From NCBI GenBank assembly GCA_020637615.1, contig JACKKC010000017.1, positions 1 to 64,000 on the forward strand: a stretch of DNA of 64,000 bases. The letters are read 5' to 3'. Under the pieces are notes generated by a model. The model saw only the letters and a list, made by a program, of their open reading frames with translations. It had not been told where the DNA came from and did not search any database. The DNA comes from Rhodovulum sp. Its GTDB lineage: Bacteria; Pseudomonadota; Alphaproteobacteria; Rhodobacterales; Rhodobacteraceae. How positions within the stretch are numbered: the first letter of the stretch is position 1; each line of letters starts with the position of its first letter. Both the position numbers and the translations under genes were made by a program. Shown piece after piece: positions 42,385-50,982 of this stretch.

Positions 42385-43938
42385 ATGAGTGAAACCGCGG
42401 AAGCAGGGTCGGGCAGCCGCCGCGGACGGGGTGGCGGCGCGGCGCGACGGGCCGAGCGCACCGCGCCGAAGATCGAGGCGGCGCCCTATATCCGTCGCCG
42501 GATTCCGAACTACGAGATCCTCGACGAGGAGGGGCTGGCGCTCATCGAGGCCAATGCCGAGACGGTGCTGGAGGAGATCGGCGTCAATTTCGCCGACAAT
42601 CCGGCGGCGCTGGAGCTCTGGCGCGGGGCGGGTGCGGACGTGCGCGGCGAGCGGGTGCATCTGCCGCGCGGGCTGGCGCGCTCGCTCTGCGCCACGGCGC
42701 CGCGGGAATACACCCAGATGGCCCGCAATCCCGAGCGCAACGTGGTGATCGGCGGCAAGAGCCTGGTGCTGGCGCCGGTCTACGGGCCCCCCTTCGTGCG
42801 CGACATGGCGGGCGGGCGGCGCTACGCGACGATCGCGGACTTCCGCAACCTCGTGCGGCTCGGCTACATGTCGAAATGGCTGCACCATTCGGGCGGCACG
42901 GTCTGCGAGCCGACCGACATCGCGGTGAACAAGCGGCATCTCGACATGCTGCTGGCGCATATGACGCTCTCCGACAAGCCCTTCATGGGCTCGGTGACCG
43001 AGCCGGTGCGCGCCGAGGATTCGGTGGAGATGTGCCGGATCCTCTTCGGGGCCGAGAATGTCGGGCCGAACTGCTACATGACCTCGCTCATCAACATCAA
43101 TTCGCCGCTCACCTTCGATTCCACGATGATGGGTGCGCTCGAGGTCTATGCCCGCGCCGGCCAGGGGGTGATCGTCTCGCCCTTCATCGTCGGCGGCGCC
43201 ATGGCGCCGGTGAGCGTCGCCGGCACGCTCACGCAGGTCCTGGCCGAGGCGATGACCGGCGTCGCCTATTCGCAGCTGGTCAATCCCGGCGCGCCGGCGA
43301 TCTTCGGCGCCTTCGTGACTTCGATCGACATGAACTCCGGGGCGCCGACCTTCGGCACGCCGGAGGCGAGCAAGATCCTCTGGGGCGCGGGCCAGCTCGC
43401 GCGGCGGCTTAACCTGCCGTTCCGCTCGGGGGGCGCGCTCTGCGGTTCCAAGCTGCCCGATGCCCAGGCCGCCTACGAGACCGCGAACACGCTGCAGGCG
43501 GCGCTGCTCGGCGGCGTGAACTTCATGCTGCATTCCTGCGGCTGGCTCGAGGGCGGGCTGGTCTCGTCCTTCGAGAAATTCGTGCTCGATGCCGATCAGC
43601 TCGGCGTGCTGCATGCCATCGCCGAAGGCATCGACCTCAGCGAGAACGGCCAGGCGATGGAGGCGATCCGGGAGGTGGGGCCGGGCGGCCACTACCTCGG
43701 CTGCCAGCACACGCAGGCGAATTTCAAGTCCGCCTTCTGGCGCTCGGACGTGCTCGACTACCGGCCCTTCGAGACCTGGGCCGAAGCCGGCGCCCAGGAT
43801 TCGATGCAGCTCGCCAATGCGAGGGTGGCGAAGATGCTCGCCGAATACGTGGCGCCGCCGCTCGACGAGGGCATCGCCGAGGGCCTCAACGACTACGTCG
43901 CCCGGCGCAAGGCCTCGGAGCCGGACGCCTTTGGCTAG
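42385..43938 (+). CDS. MttB-family (trimethylamine-like) methyltransferase
   Basis: 517 residues, COG5598 family. YYEILDEEGL-like NYEILDEEGLALIEANAETV, then KWLHHSGGTVCEPTDIAVNK, MTSLININSPLTFDSTMMGA and HYLGCQHTQANFKSAFWRSD. There is no in-frame amber codon, so it is a non-pyrrolysine member such as the glycine-betaine or other quaternary-amine demethylases, and not true TMA methyltransferase. Such proteins pass a methyl group to a corrinoid protein; none is encoded near. GGAGG precedes the ATG at 42385. Confidence 0.88.
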   Translation: MSETAEAGSGSRRGRGGGAARRAERTAPKIEAAPYIRRRIPNYEILDEEGLALIEANAETVLEEIGVNFADNPAALELWRGAGADVRGERVHLPRGLARSLCATAPREYTQMARNPERNVVIGGKSLVLAPVYGPPFVRDMAGGRRYATIADFRNLVRLGYMSKWLHHSGGTVCEPTDIAVNKRHLDMLLAHMTLSDKPFMGSVTEPVRAEDSVEMCRILFGAENVGPNCYMTSLININSPLTFDSTMMGALEVYARAGQGVIVSPFIVGGAMAPVSVAGTLTQVLAEAMTGVAYSQLVNPGAPAIFGAFVTSIDMNSGAPTFGTPEASKILWGAGQLARRLNLPFRSGGALCGSKLPDAQAAYETANTLQAALLGGVNFMLHSCGWLEGGLVSSFEKFVLDADQLGVLHAIAEGIDLSENGQAMEAIREVGPGGHYLGCQHTQANFKSAFWRSDVLDYRPFETWAEAGAQDSMQLANARVAKMLAEYVAPPLDEGIAEGLNDYVARRKASEPDAFG

Positions 43939-44321
43939 AGCCGGCTTCGTGCGCGCGCGCACATCCGGCTATGTGATTGATAACATGCGGGAAAGCGTTT
44001 CGCGTTAACCTGGTCTTCACGCTGCGCGGCATGCGCCGCCACTCTTGCCGCGAAATCCTGCCGTCAGGCGCCAAGGCAGGGGAATGGCATATGCCAGCGC
44101 AGCTTCGTCCGCCCGAGTTCCGGATGAGCCTGGCGTTACCATCCCGCCCGGCGGGCAGCGCCGGGCAGCGGGACGGTCGAAGAAGAAAGAATGAACTTCA
44201 GATGCCATGGTCCCGCCCGTGCTGACGCGCGGGCGGGACCGATGTCTGAGTTGCGCGTCGTTCCAGCAGAGCGCGGCAGCGCTGTGCCCAGGACACTCGC
44301 GGAAGCCGAGGCGGCGGCGGG
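43939..44321. other. Convergent gap with strong hairpin
   Basis: 383 bases between two convergent genes; no coding sequence recognised. An 11-bp perfect inverted repeat, GGTCCCGCCCG (44209-44219) and CGGGCGGGACC (44230-44240), has no T run on either side. It is probably a bidirectional transcription end. Confidence 0.55.
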
Positions 44322-44939
44322 TCAGGCGGTCAGCGTGCCCCAGGCGGCGTCATAGGCGGCGACACTGACGGCGGCGGCCTGAGTGACGCGTGTCAGCGGC
44401 CAGTCCGGCTGGAAGAGCGAGGAGCCGAGGCCGAAGCCGTCGGCGCCCGCCGCCTTCCAGTCGGCGAAACTCGCGGGCGCCGCGCCACCGACGGCATAGA
44501 CGAGCGTTTCGCGGGGCAGGACGGCGCGGATCGCCTTCAGCCCTTCGAGCCCGGCCATGCCGGCGGGAAAGAGCTTGAGCGCGTCGGCGCCGGCGTCGAG
44601 CGCGGCGAAGCATTCGCTGGGCGTGAAGACGCCGGGATAGGAGCCGAGGCCGAGTTCCTTCGTGCGCGCGATGACCCGGGCATTGCAGTTCGGGGAGACG
44701 ATGAAGCTCGCGCCGGTATCGGCGACCCGGCGCACCTCCTCCGGGGCGAGCACAGTGCCGGCGCCGATGCGCGCGCGATCCCCCAGCGCGGCCTGCATGG
44801 CGGCGATGCTGCGCAAGGGGTCGGGCGAGTTGAGCGGGACCTCGATCCAGCCGATCCCGGCCTCTACGATCGCGGCGGCGGTCTCGACGGCCCGGGCGGG
44901 TTCGAGGCCTCGGAGGATGGCGATCAGGCGGCGGCTCAT
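44322..44939 (-). CDS. dgoA: 2-dehydro-3-deoxy-6-phosphogalactonate aldolase
   Basis: 205 residues, KDPG/KDPGal aldolase fold. Catalytic Glu in GWIEVPLNSP, Schiff-base Lys in ADALKLFPAGMAGLEG, plus IGAGTVLAPEEVRRV and SPNCNARVI. It cleaves KDPGal to pyruvate and glyceraldehyde-3-phosphate. The ATG overlaps the kinase stop (ATGA), and with the kinase and SDR it makes a De Ley-Doudoroff-type pathway. A KDPG specificity cannot be excluded by sequence. Confidence 0.88.
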   Translation of the reverse strand: MSRRLIAILRGLEPARAVETAAAIVEAGIGWIEVPLNSPDPLRSIAAMQAALGDRARIGAGTVLAPEEVRRVADTGASFIVSPNCNARVIARTKELGLGSYPGVFTPSECFAALDAGADALKLFPAGMAGLEGLKAIRAVLPRETLVYAVGGAAPASFADWKAAGADGFGLGSSLFQPDWPLTRVTQAAAVSVAAYDAAWGTLTA

Positions 44940-45853
44940 GGGGTGCTCCGTGTCGAGACGAGGGCGGAATGCGCGGCGGCGAGCCCGGCGAGGGTGAGGC
45001 CGGCGACGGCGACCTGCCGGGCCACGAGGCCGCAATGCGCCAGCGCGGCGCGATAGGCCCCGGCAAGACCGGCGGCCCCGATCAGGACGACGTCGCGGCC
45101 CAGCCAGTAGGGGCGCGTGGCGGCGAGCTCGGCGCCGATCAGAAGCCCCGAGAGCCGCGCGCGGGCCCGCTCGGGGGCGAGGTCGGCGAGCAGGGATTCG
45201 GCGCGCAGGCCGAAGAGCCGCGCGGCGAGGCGCTCGGGGCGGGCAAGGGTCTCGTCCACGGCCTCGAGGAAATCGGCCTCCGACCAGCCGGTGTCGGCGA
45301 CGGAATGGCGCAGCACCGAGGCCCTGCCGAGCAGGGCGAAGATCTCGCCGGTCATGAAGCTGGTGAAGCTCACCACCTCGCCGGCGCTGACATGGGCCCA
45401 TTTGCTGTGGGTGCCCGGCAGGCAGAGCACGCCGTCGAAATCCGGCTCGCCGGCGAGGAAGCCGGCGATCTGGGTCTCCTCGCCGCGCATCACGTCCGGG
45501 GGCGTGCGCTGGCAGAGTCCGGGCAGGATGTGGAGGCGGAGCCGCGGGTCGGCGACCGCCGGGCGCACGAAGCTCTCGGGATGCAGCGGCGGGCAGGGGA
45601 CGGTGGCATAGGGCGCCTCGATCCAGCCCTGGCGCGCGCCGACCATGCCGCAGGCCAGCGCGTCGGTCACCCTGCCTTCCGCGAGCCAGGGGCCGACCAG
45701 CCGCAGGAGCGCGGGCTCGAAATCGCCGGGGCCGAGCCGGGCCATGCCGTCGTCGGAGGCGCCCTCGGCCGCGACGCGGCCTTCGGCGTCGATCGCCCAG
45801 GCGCGCAGGTTCGAGGTGCCCCAGTCGACGGCGATCCAGGCGGCCCCGCTCAT
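44936..45853 (-). CDS. dgoK: 2-dehydro-3-deoxygalactonokinase
   Basis: 305 residues. The start WIAVDWGTSNLRAWAIDAEG is the kinase phosphate loop of the DgoK family; CGMVGARQGW, LCLPGTHSKWAHVSAGEVVS and LIGAELAATRPYW are further family segments. It phosphorylates 2-keto-3-deoxygalactonate for the aldolase downstream. Overlaps both neighbours by 4 bases. Confidence 0.92.
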   Translation of the reverse strand: MSGAAWIAVDWGTSNLRAWAIDAEGRVAAEGASDDGMARLGPGDFEPALLRLVGPWLAEGRVTDALACGMVGARQGWIEAPYATVPCPPLHPESFVRPAVADPRLRLHILPGLCQRTPPDVMRGEETQIAGFLAGEPDFDGVLCLPGTHSKWAHVSAGEVVSFTSFMTGEIFALLGRASVLRHSVADTGWSEADFLEAVDETLARPERLAARLFGLRAESLLADLAPERARARLSGLLIGAELAATRPYWLGRDVVLIGAAGLAGAYRAALAHCGLVARQVAVAGLTLAGLAAAHSALVSTRSTP

Positions 45854-46620
45854 CCGGTGACCACGACGCCGCCGTCCACCACCATCGCCTGGCCGGTCAT
45901 CATGCGCGAGGCGTCGGAGGCGAGAAAGAGCGTGGCATCGACGATGTCCCGCTCGACGAGATGTTCCTTGAGGCACTGCCGGGCGAGTTGCTCGGCGAGC
46001 GCCTCCTCCGTGGCCCAGAGGTCGCGTTGCCGCCTGGTCAGCACCCAGCCGGGCATCACCGCATTCGCCCGGATCCGGTCGGGGCCGAGCTCGCGGGCGA
46101 GGCCCCGGGTCATCCCGGTGACCGCGGCCTTGGCGGTCATGTAGGAAAGGTAGCCGGCATTGCCCATCATGTAGGAGACGGAGGAGAAATTGATGATCGA
46201 GCCGCCGCCGGCGGCCTTCATGCCGGGCGCGGCGGCCTGGGCGGTGAAGAAATGCGGGCGAAGGTTGATCGCCTGGGCGCGGTCCCATTCCTCGACCGTG
46301 TAGTCCTCGATGGCGTGGCGCTGGTCGTTGGCGGCGTTGTTGACAAGCACGGTGAAGGGGCCGTGCAGCTCGGCCGCCCTGGCCATGGCGACGCGCAGGG
46401 CGGCGATGTCGACGATGTCGCAGGGCAGGAAGAGCGGCGTGTTGCCGTGGCGGGCGCTCATCTCGGCGACGAAATCCCCGGCGTCGGAGCGTTGCACGAA
46501 GGCGACGCGGGCGCCCTGTTCGAGGAAGCCCTCGGTGAGCGCGGCGCCGATGCCGGACCCGCCGCCGGTGATGAAGACCGAGCGGCCCTCGAGGTCGTGA
46601 AAGGTGGCGTATCGCGTCAT
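45850..46620 (-). CDS. SDR-family sugar dehydrogenase
   Basis: 256 residues: VFITGGGSGIGAALTEGFLE, LVNNAANDQRHAIEDYTVEE, catalytic Ser in NFSSVSYM, YMTAK for Tyr/Lys, VMPGWVLTRRQRDLW. A close relative of the SDR at 10567-11325. First gene of the sugar cluster, overlapping dgoK, so it may oxidise galactose or a related aldose to the lactone that feeds the pathway. A lactonase and dehydratase are not seen nearby. Confidence 0.87.
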   Translation of the reverse strand: MTRYATFHDLEGRSVFITGGGSGIGAALTEGFLEQGARVAFVQRSDAGDFVAEMSARHGNTPLFLPCDIVDIAALRVAMARAAELHGPFTVLVNNAANDQRHAIEDYTVEEWDRAQAINLRPHFFTAQAAAPGMKAAGGGSIINFSSVSYMMGNAGYLSYMTAKAAVTGMTRGLARELGPDRIRANAVMPGWVLTRRQRDLWATEEALAEQLARQCLKEHLVERDIVDATLFLASDASRMMTGQAMVVDGGVVVTG

Positions 46621-46691
46621 CGTCGGGTCTCCGTGCCCAGAGGCGGCTTCCTTCTAGCACCGGGACCCTCGGCGGGAAACGCCGGGCCGGT

Positions 46692-47207
46692 TCAGGAGGT
46701 CACGAGTTCGGCCAGGAAGCCGCGGGTGAAGCGTTCGAGCGCCGCCCAGTCGGTCGGGTCGGCGGCCTGTTCGGGGCCGCCGAAGCCGAGCCAGCCGAGG
46801 GCGCGCCGGGCGGGGCCGAGATCGGCGGGGCCGGGCGATTCCGCCACATGGTGCCGGTATCCGGGAACCCAGCCGGTCGCGGCGCTCAGCCGCGCGACCA
46901 CGGCCTCCGCCGCGTCGCGGTCCCGGCCGCGCCCCAGCGCGGGTTCGACCGAGACCAGGGCGTTCCGCGTATAGGTGAGCTGACCGGCCCAGTCGCGCAC
47001 GAGGTTCTCGAAGCGCTGCGGATAGGCGCCGCCGTGGACCGGCGCGGCGAGGATCACCGCCCCGGTGCCCTCGGCGAGCGCCAGGGTCTCGTCGGCGATG
47101 TCGACGAGATGCACCAGATGCCCCGCCTCCCGCGCGATCTCGGCGATGCGCGCGGCGACGCGGCGGGTCAGGCCCTCGACGGAGACATAGGCGAGCAGGA
47201 TCTCCAT
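46692..47207 (-). CDS. Flavodoxin-domain protein (HemG-like)
   Basis: 171 residues. LLAYVSVEGLTRRVAARIAE forms the FMN phosphate loop, and VILAAPVHGGAYPQRFENLV and VSVEPALGRGRD match the menaquinone-dependent protoporphyrinogen oxidase/flavodoxin_5 family. It might be a true HemG or another flavodoxin. The next gene (47218) is co-directional and lies just upstream of its start. Confidence 0.7.
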   Translation of the reverse strand: MEILLAYVSVEGLTRRVAARIAEIAREAGHLVHLVDIADETLALAEGTGAVILAAPVHGGAYPQRFENLVRDWAGQLTYTRNALVSVEPALGRGRDRDAAEAVVARLSAATGWVPGYRHHVAESPGPADLGPARRALGWLGFGGPEQAADPTDWAALERFTRGFLAELVTS

Positions 47208-47217
47208 GCGCCGCCCG

Positions 47218-48333
47218 TCACTCCGGATGGCCGAAGCCGGGATGCAGCCAGGCCACGATCAGCGCGCCGAGCCCGAGCAGCGTGAGGACCGGCACCGCGA
47301 ACCAGGCGAGGAAGGGCACCAGCGCCGCGAGCCCGACGATCACCGCGCCGATCAGCGCGGTCAGGAAACGCTCGCCGAGCGTGTCGGGCTCGAGCAGCCC
47401 GATCCAGCCCCAGATCCCGCGCCCGACCATCCAGACCCCGATCAGATAGCCGAGGAAGGCGAAGCCGAAAGCCGCCAGGAGGACGACCGGCGCGGCGAGC
47501 AGGCCGAGGATCGTCAGGGCGAGCAGGATGGCCGATCCGACCAGGACCGCGAGCGCGAGAAAGCCCATGCCGAAGGTGCGCCAGGGCCGGTCCGCGGCGA
47601 TGCGCGAGAGCCGCTCGACCCCCGCCGGGGCGATCAGGCTGAGCAGGGTGACGAGGATTGTCAGGATGAGCGCCCCGATCGCCGCGCCCGTGGCGATCGC
47701 CATCCAGTCGCGGGGGCCGTGCTCGGGCAGGATCTGCAGGTCCTCGGTCAGCGCGTGGCGCTCGATGCGGTCGGGCGGGATCACCGATTCCGGGACCACC
47801 GGTTCGTCCTCGCCGGTGGAGAGCTTCAGCCGGCCGCCGATGCTGGCCCCGGGCCCGAATTCGACGACATTGGCCGTGATCGCCACGTCGCCGGCGATCG
47901 CCGCGTCGATCTCCACGGTATCGGCGGCCAGAAGTGCCGTGCCCCCGACCGGTGCGTCGAGCTTGAGGTGGCGGGCGGCGGCGCGCAGGTCGCCGCCGAT
48001 GGCGGCCGAGACGGAAACGTCGTAGCCCATGAGCATCGCGTCGCCGCCGACCGGCGCCGAGGCGGCCACGTCGGCACCGCTCGCGAAGAGCATGCCCGCG
48101 ACCTCGGCATGGGTGGCGACCCGGCGGCCCGCGAGATAGGCCGAGCCGGTGATCGGCGCCCGCAGGTCGATATTCTCCCCGGCGGCGAAGACGTCGTCGG
48201 TGCCCTCGGTGTCGAGGCTGAGCGTGCCGCCGGCGACATAGATGTCGTCGCCGAGACGGAAGACGTCGTTCCCGTCCTGGGCCAGCGCGGGGGCGGCGAA
48301 GGCCAGCAGGGCGAACAGAACTGCGCGGATCAT
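47218..48333 (-). CDS. Exported bactofilin-like membrane protein
   Basis: 371 residues from ATG 48333. A signal peptide (MIRAVLFALLAFAAPALAQD) is followed by about 160 residues of repeating short beta-turn units (DDIYVAGGTLSLDTEG, DVFAAGENIDLRA, GRRVATHAEVAGMLFASGA) as in polymer-forming bactofilin-like domains, here predicted outside the membrane. The second half has four or five membrane spans (AIATGAAIGALILTILVTLL, FGFAFLGYLIGVWMVGRGI). A membrane-anchored, periplasmic bactofilin-like protein of unknown role. Confidence 0.72.
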   Translation of the reverse strand: MIRAVLFALLAFAAPALAQDGNDVFRLGDDIYVAGGTLSLDTEGTDDVFAAGENIDLRAPITGSAYLAGRRVATHAEVAGMLFASGADVAASAPVGGDAMLMGYDVSVSAAIGGDLRAAARHLKLDAPVGGTALLAADTVEIDAAIAGDVAITANVVEFGPGASIGGRLKLSTGEDEPVVPESVIPPDRIERHALTEDLQILPEHGPRDWMAIATGAAIGALILTILVTLLSLIAPAGVERLSRIAADRPWRTFGMGFLALAVLVGSAILLALTILGLLAAPVVLLAAFGFAFLGYLIGVWMVGRGIWGWIGLLEPDTLGERFLTALIGAVIVGLAALVPFLAWFAVPVLTLLGLGALIVAWLHPGFGHPE

Positions 48334-48562
48334 CGCTTCCCCTCCTCGATCTCTGACGGCGGCGATCTTCGGCCGTGAGGCGCGGCTTGGCAAGGGCGGT
48401 GCCCTGGCGGGGGAAGGGCTGATGCAACTGGAGCGCCTTCTTTCTTTCTCGACCGCTCCGCTACCAGATGCGGGCGGCGCCCGCCTGGAGGCTGGACGGA
48501 AACGCCAGGCTCGCCCGGAGGGGGTAGCGTCGCCAGACGAAGTTCCCCCGACGGGCGCCCCT

Positions 48563-49426
48563 TCACATCCGCAGCGCCCTGCGGCGGGCGCGGGTCTCGC
48601 GGAACCAGATCACGAGGCCCGAGGCGACGATGATGGCCGCGCCGGCGAGCATGGCGCCGTCGGGCATGTCGCCGAAGACCATCCAGCCGAAGAGGATCCC
48701 CCAGAAGAGCAGCGTGTACTGGATCGGGGTGATGGTCGCGGCGTCGGCGAGCTTGAGCGATCGCGCGATCGCGAGATGCCCGCCCATGGCGACGATGCCG
48801 AGCAGCGCCAGCAGCCCGAGATCCTGCGGCGGCGTCGGGACCCAGGCGAAGGGCGCGGCGACCAGGCCGGCCAGGGCCGCGCCGAGGGTCTGGAAGAACA
48901 CGAGCGCCGTGTCCGGGGTGGCGCGGAGGGCGCGGGCCGAGAGCACCATGGTCGCATAGGCGAGGCTGCCGGCCAGCGAGACCGCCACCGCCGGCGCGAT
49001 GCCCCCGCCCGGCCGCAGCGCCACCAGCACGCCGAGAAAGCCGAGCAGGATCGCGCCCCAGCGCCAGGGGCCGACGCTTTCGCCGAGCGCCCAGGGCGAG
49101 AGCGCGGCGACATAGATCGGCGCCGCCAGCCAGTAGGTCAGCACGTCCGCGAGCGGCAGCACGGCGACGGCGAAATAGAAGCACATGACCTCGGCGGTCG
49201 AGGCGGTGACGCGCACGAGTTGCAGGCCCGGCCGGTGGATCGGCAGGAGCGGGATGCGGTTCCGCCAGAGCATCAGCGCGAGGATCGCCAGCGCCGAGAG
49301 CGAGCGCAGCAGGATCACCTGGCCGACCGAATAGGTCGCGACGAGCCATTTCCCGAGCGTGTCGTTGAGCGCGAAGAGCAGCATGCCGAGCAGCGCCAGC
49401 AGGATGCCGAGGCGCTGCGGCGTCAC
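48563..49426 (-). CDS. EamA/DMT-family transporter
   Basis: 287 residues, ten predicted spans in two EamA repeats: LLALLGMLLFALNDTLGKWL, FYFAVAVLPLADVLTYWLAA in the first, and GLLALLGIVAMGGHLAIARS, ITPIQYTLLFWGILFGWMVF in the second. The RhaT/RarD-like layout suggests a small-molecule exporter or importer. Substrate not known. It is convergent with no gene and ends about 230 bases from the bactofilin-like start. Confidence 0.88.
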   Translation of the reverse strand: MTPQRLGILLALLGMLLFALNDTLGKWLVATYSVGQVILLRSLSALAILALMLWRNRIPLLPIHRPGLQLVRVTASTAEVMCFYFAVAVLPLADVLTYWLAAPIYVAALSPWALGESVGPWRWGAILLGFLGVLVALRPGGGIAPAVAVSLAGSLAYATMVLSARALRATPDTALVFFQTLGAALAGLVAAPFAWVPTPPQDLGLLALLGIVAMGGHLAIARSLKLADAATITPIQYTLLFWGILFGWMVFGDMPDGAMLAGAAIIVASGLVIWFRETRARRRALRM

Positions 49427-49477
49427 CGCCGGCTTCCGGAGCGGGAGGGCTCTACGGGATTATGCCCGCCAAGGCGG

Positions 49478-50881
49478 TCAGACATGCAGGGCGCCGGGGT
49501 TCATCCTGCCGTCCGGATCGAGGGTCGATTTCAGCCCGCGCAGCATGGTGCGGGCGGGCTCGTGCAGGCGCGCGTCGAAATCGGCGCGCTTCAGCCGGCC
49601 GATGCCGTGCTCGGCGCTGATGCTGCCGCCATGCCGGTCGACGCAGGCATTCAGGACCGCCTTGGCATGGGCGAGGGTCTCGTCGGCAGGCGCGGCACCG
49701 GCGCCGGTCGGGGGGAATACATTGAGATGCACGTTGCCGTCGCCGAAATGGCCGTAGGCGATGGCGCGGGCGCCCGGCACGGCCGCCTCGATCTCCGCGC
49801 AGGCCTCGCGCACGAAGCGCGGCAGGGCCGAGAGGCGGACCGAGACATCGCTGCCCAGGGAGCGGCCCATGCGCGCCTGGCCCTCGTTGACCGACTCGCG
49901 CAGCGCCCAGATCCGCTGCGCCTGCGTCTCGCTCGTGGCGAGGATCCCGTCCTCGACGAGACCCGCCTCGGCGGCCTCGGCGAGAAAGCCCTCGAGTAGC
50001 GCCTGGAGGTCGACCGGGCCGGGGGCGGCGAGTTCGATCAGCGCATAGACCGCCGCCGGCGTCGGGAGTTCCGGCGCGCCGGGCTGGGCGGCGACGGCGA
50101 TCTGCATGGCGGGCGGCATCATGAATTCGAAGGCCGAGAGCAGGTCCGAGCAGGCGCGCCGCGCCAGGTGGAAGGTGCGCATCGTCGCCTCGAGGTCGGG
50201 CAGGCCGATCAGCGCGCTGGCGCGCGTGCGCGGGCGCGGCACGAGCCGCAGCGCGGCGGCGGTCACGATGCCGAAGGTGCCCTCGGCGCCGATGAAGAGC
50301 TGCTTGAGGTCCGGCCCGGTGTTGTTCTTGCGCAGGGTACGCAGCCCGTCCCAGAGGCTGCCGTCGGCGAGCACGACCTCGAGCCCGAGCACCTGGTCGC
50401 GCATCATGCCGTAGCGCAGCACGTTGATGCCCCCGGCATTGGTGGAGACGACGCCGCCGATCTGGCTGGTGCCCTGGGCGCCGATCGAGAGCGGCAGGAA
50501 GAGATCGTGCTCGGCCACCGCGTCCTTGACCGTCTGCAGGATGCAGCCCGCCTCGACGACGGCAGAGTAATCGTCGGGCTCGATGGCGCGGATGCGGTCG
50601 AGCCGCCCGAGGCAGAGCGCCACGTGGCGCTTCGGATCCTGGGGCAGGGCGCCGCCGACCAGGCCGGTATTGCCGCCCTGCGGCACGATGCCGAGCCCGA
50701 GCCGGCCGCAGGCGCGCACCATGGCGCGGACCTCCTCGGTCTGGCGGGGGCGCAGGACCGCGAGTGCGGCGCCGGTCCCGGTATGGAACCAGCCGGTGAG
50801 GAAGGGCGCCATGTCCTCGGGGTCGGTCAGCACCGAGCCGGGTCCGAATTCGGCGACGAGCGCCCGCTCCGATCCTTCCAT
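49478..50881 (-). CDS. FAD-linked D-2-hydroxyacid dehydrogenase
   Basis: 467 residues. FAD-binding PCMH domain with GIVPQGGNTGLVGGALP and GAQGTSQIGGVVSTNAGGIN, then the C-terminal cap with AYGHFGDGNVHLNVFPPTGA and SAEHGIGRLKR, characteristic of the D-2-hydroxyglutarate/D-lactate (DLD2/GlcD) group. It transfers electrons to a quinone or ETF. Start MEGSERALVAEFG at 50881; an upstream ATG adds an Arg-rich extension and is rejected. Confidence 0.88.
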   Translation of the reverse strand: MEGSERALVAEFGPGSVLTDPEDMAPFLTGWFHTGTGAALAVLRPRQTEEVRAMVRACGRLGLGIVPQGGNTGLVGGALPQDPKRHVALCLGRLDRIRAIEPDDYSAVVEAGCILQTVKDAVAEHDLFLPLSIGAQGTSQIGGVVSTNAGGINVLRYGMMRDQVLGLEVVLADGSLWDGLRTLRKNNTGPDLKQLFIGAEGTFGIVTAAALRLVPRPRTRASALIGLPDLEATMRTFHLARRACSDLLSAFEFMMPPAMQIAVAAQPGAPELPTPAAVYALIELAAPGPVDLQALLEGFLAEAAEAGLVEDGILATSETQAQRIWALRESVNEGQARMGRSLGSDVSVRLSALPRFVREACAEIEAAVPGARAIAYGHFGDGNVHLNVFPPTGAGAAPADETLAHAKAVLNACVDRHGGSISAEHGIGRLKRADFDARLHEPARTMLRGLKSTLDPDGRMNPGALHV

Positions 50882-50982
50882 CACGCCCTCCCGGCCGCCC
50901 CTGGCGCTCCTGCCTAGCGGAGGGTCGATTGCCCGGCAAGGCTCGCCCATGCTAGCCGTGGCGGGAAATCGGGGAGGGGCCC

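Noticed and set aside
43977..44225. Short open frame in the mttB-dgoA gap
   Set aside because: No RBS, no recognisable composition, and it runs through the terminator-like hairpin.
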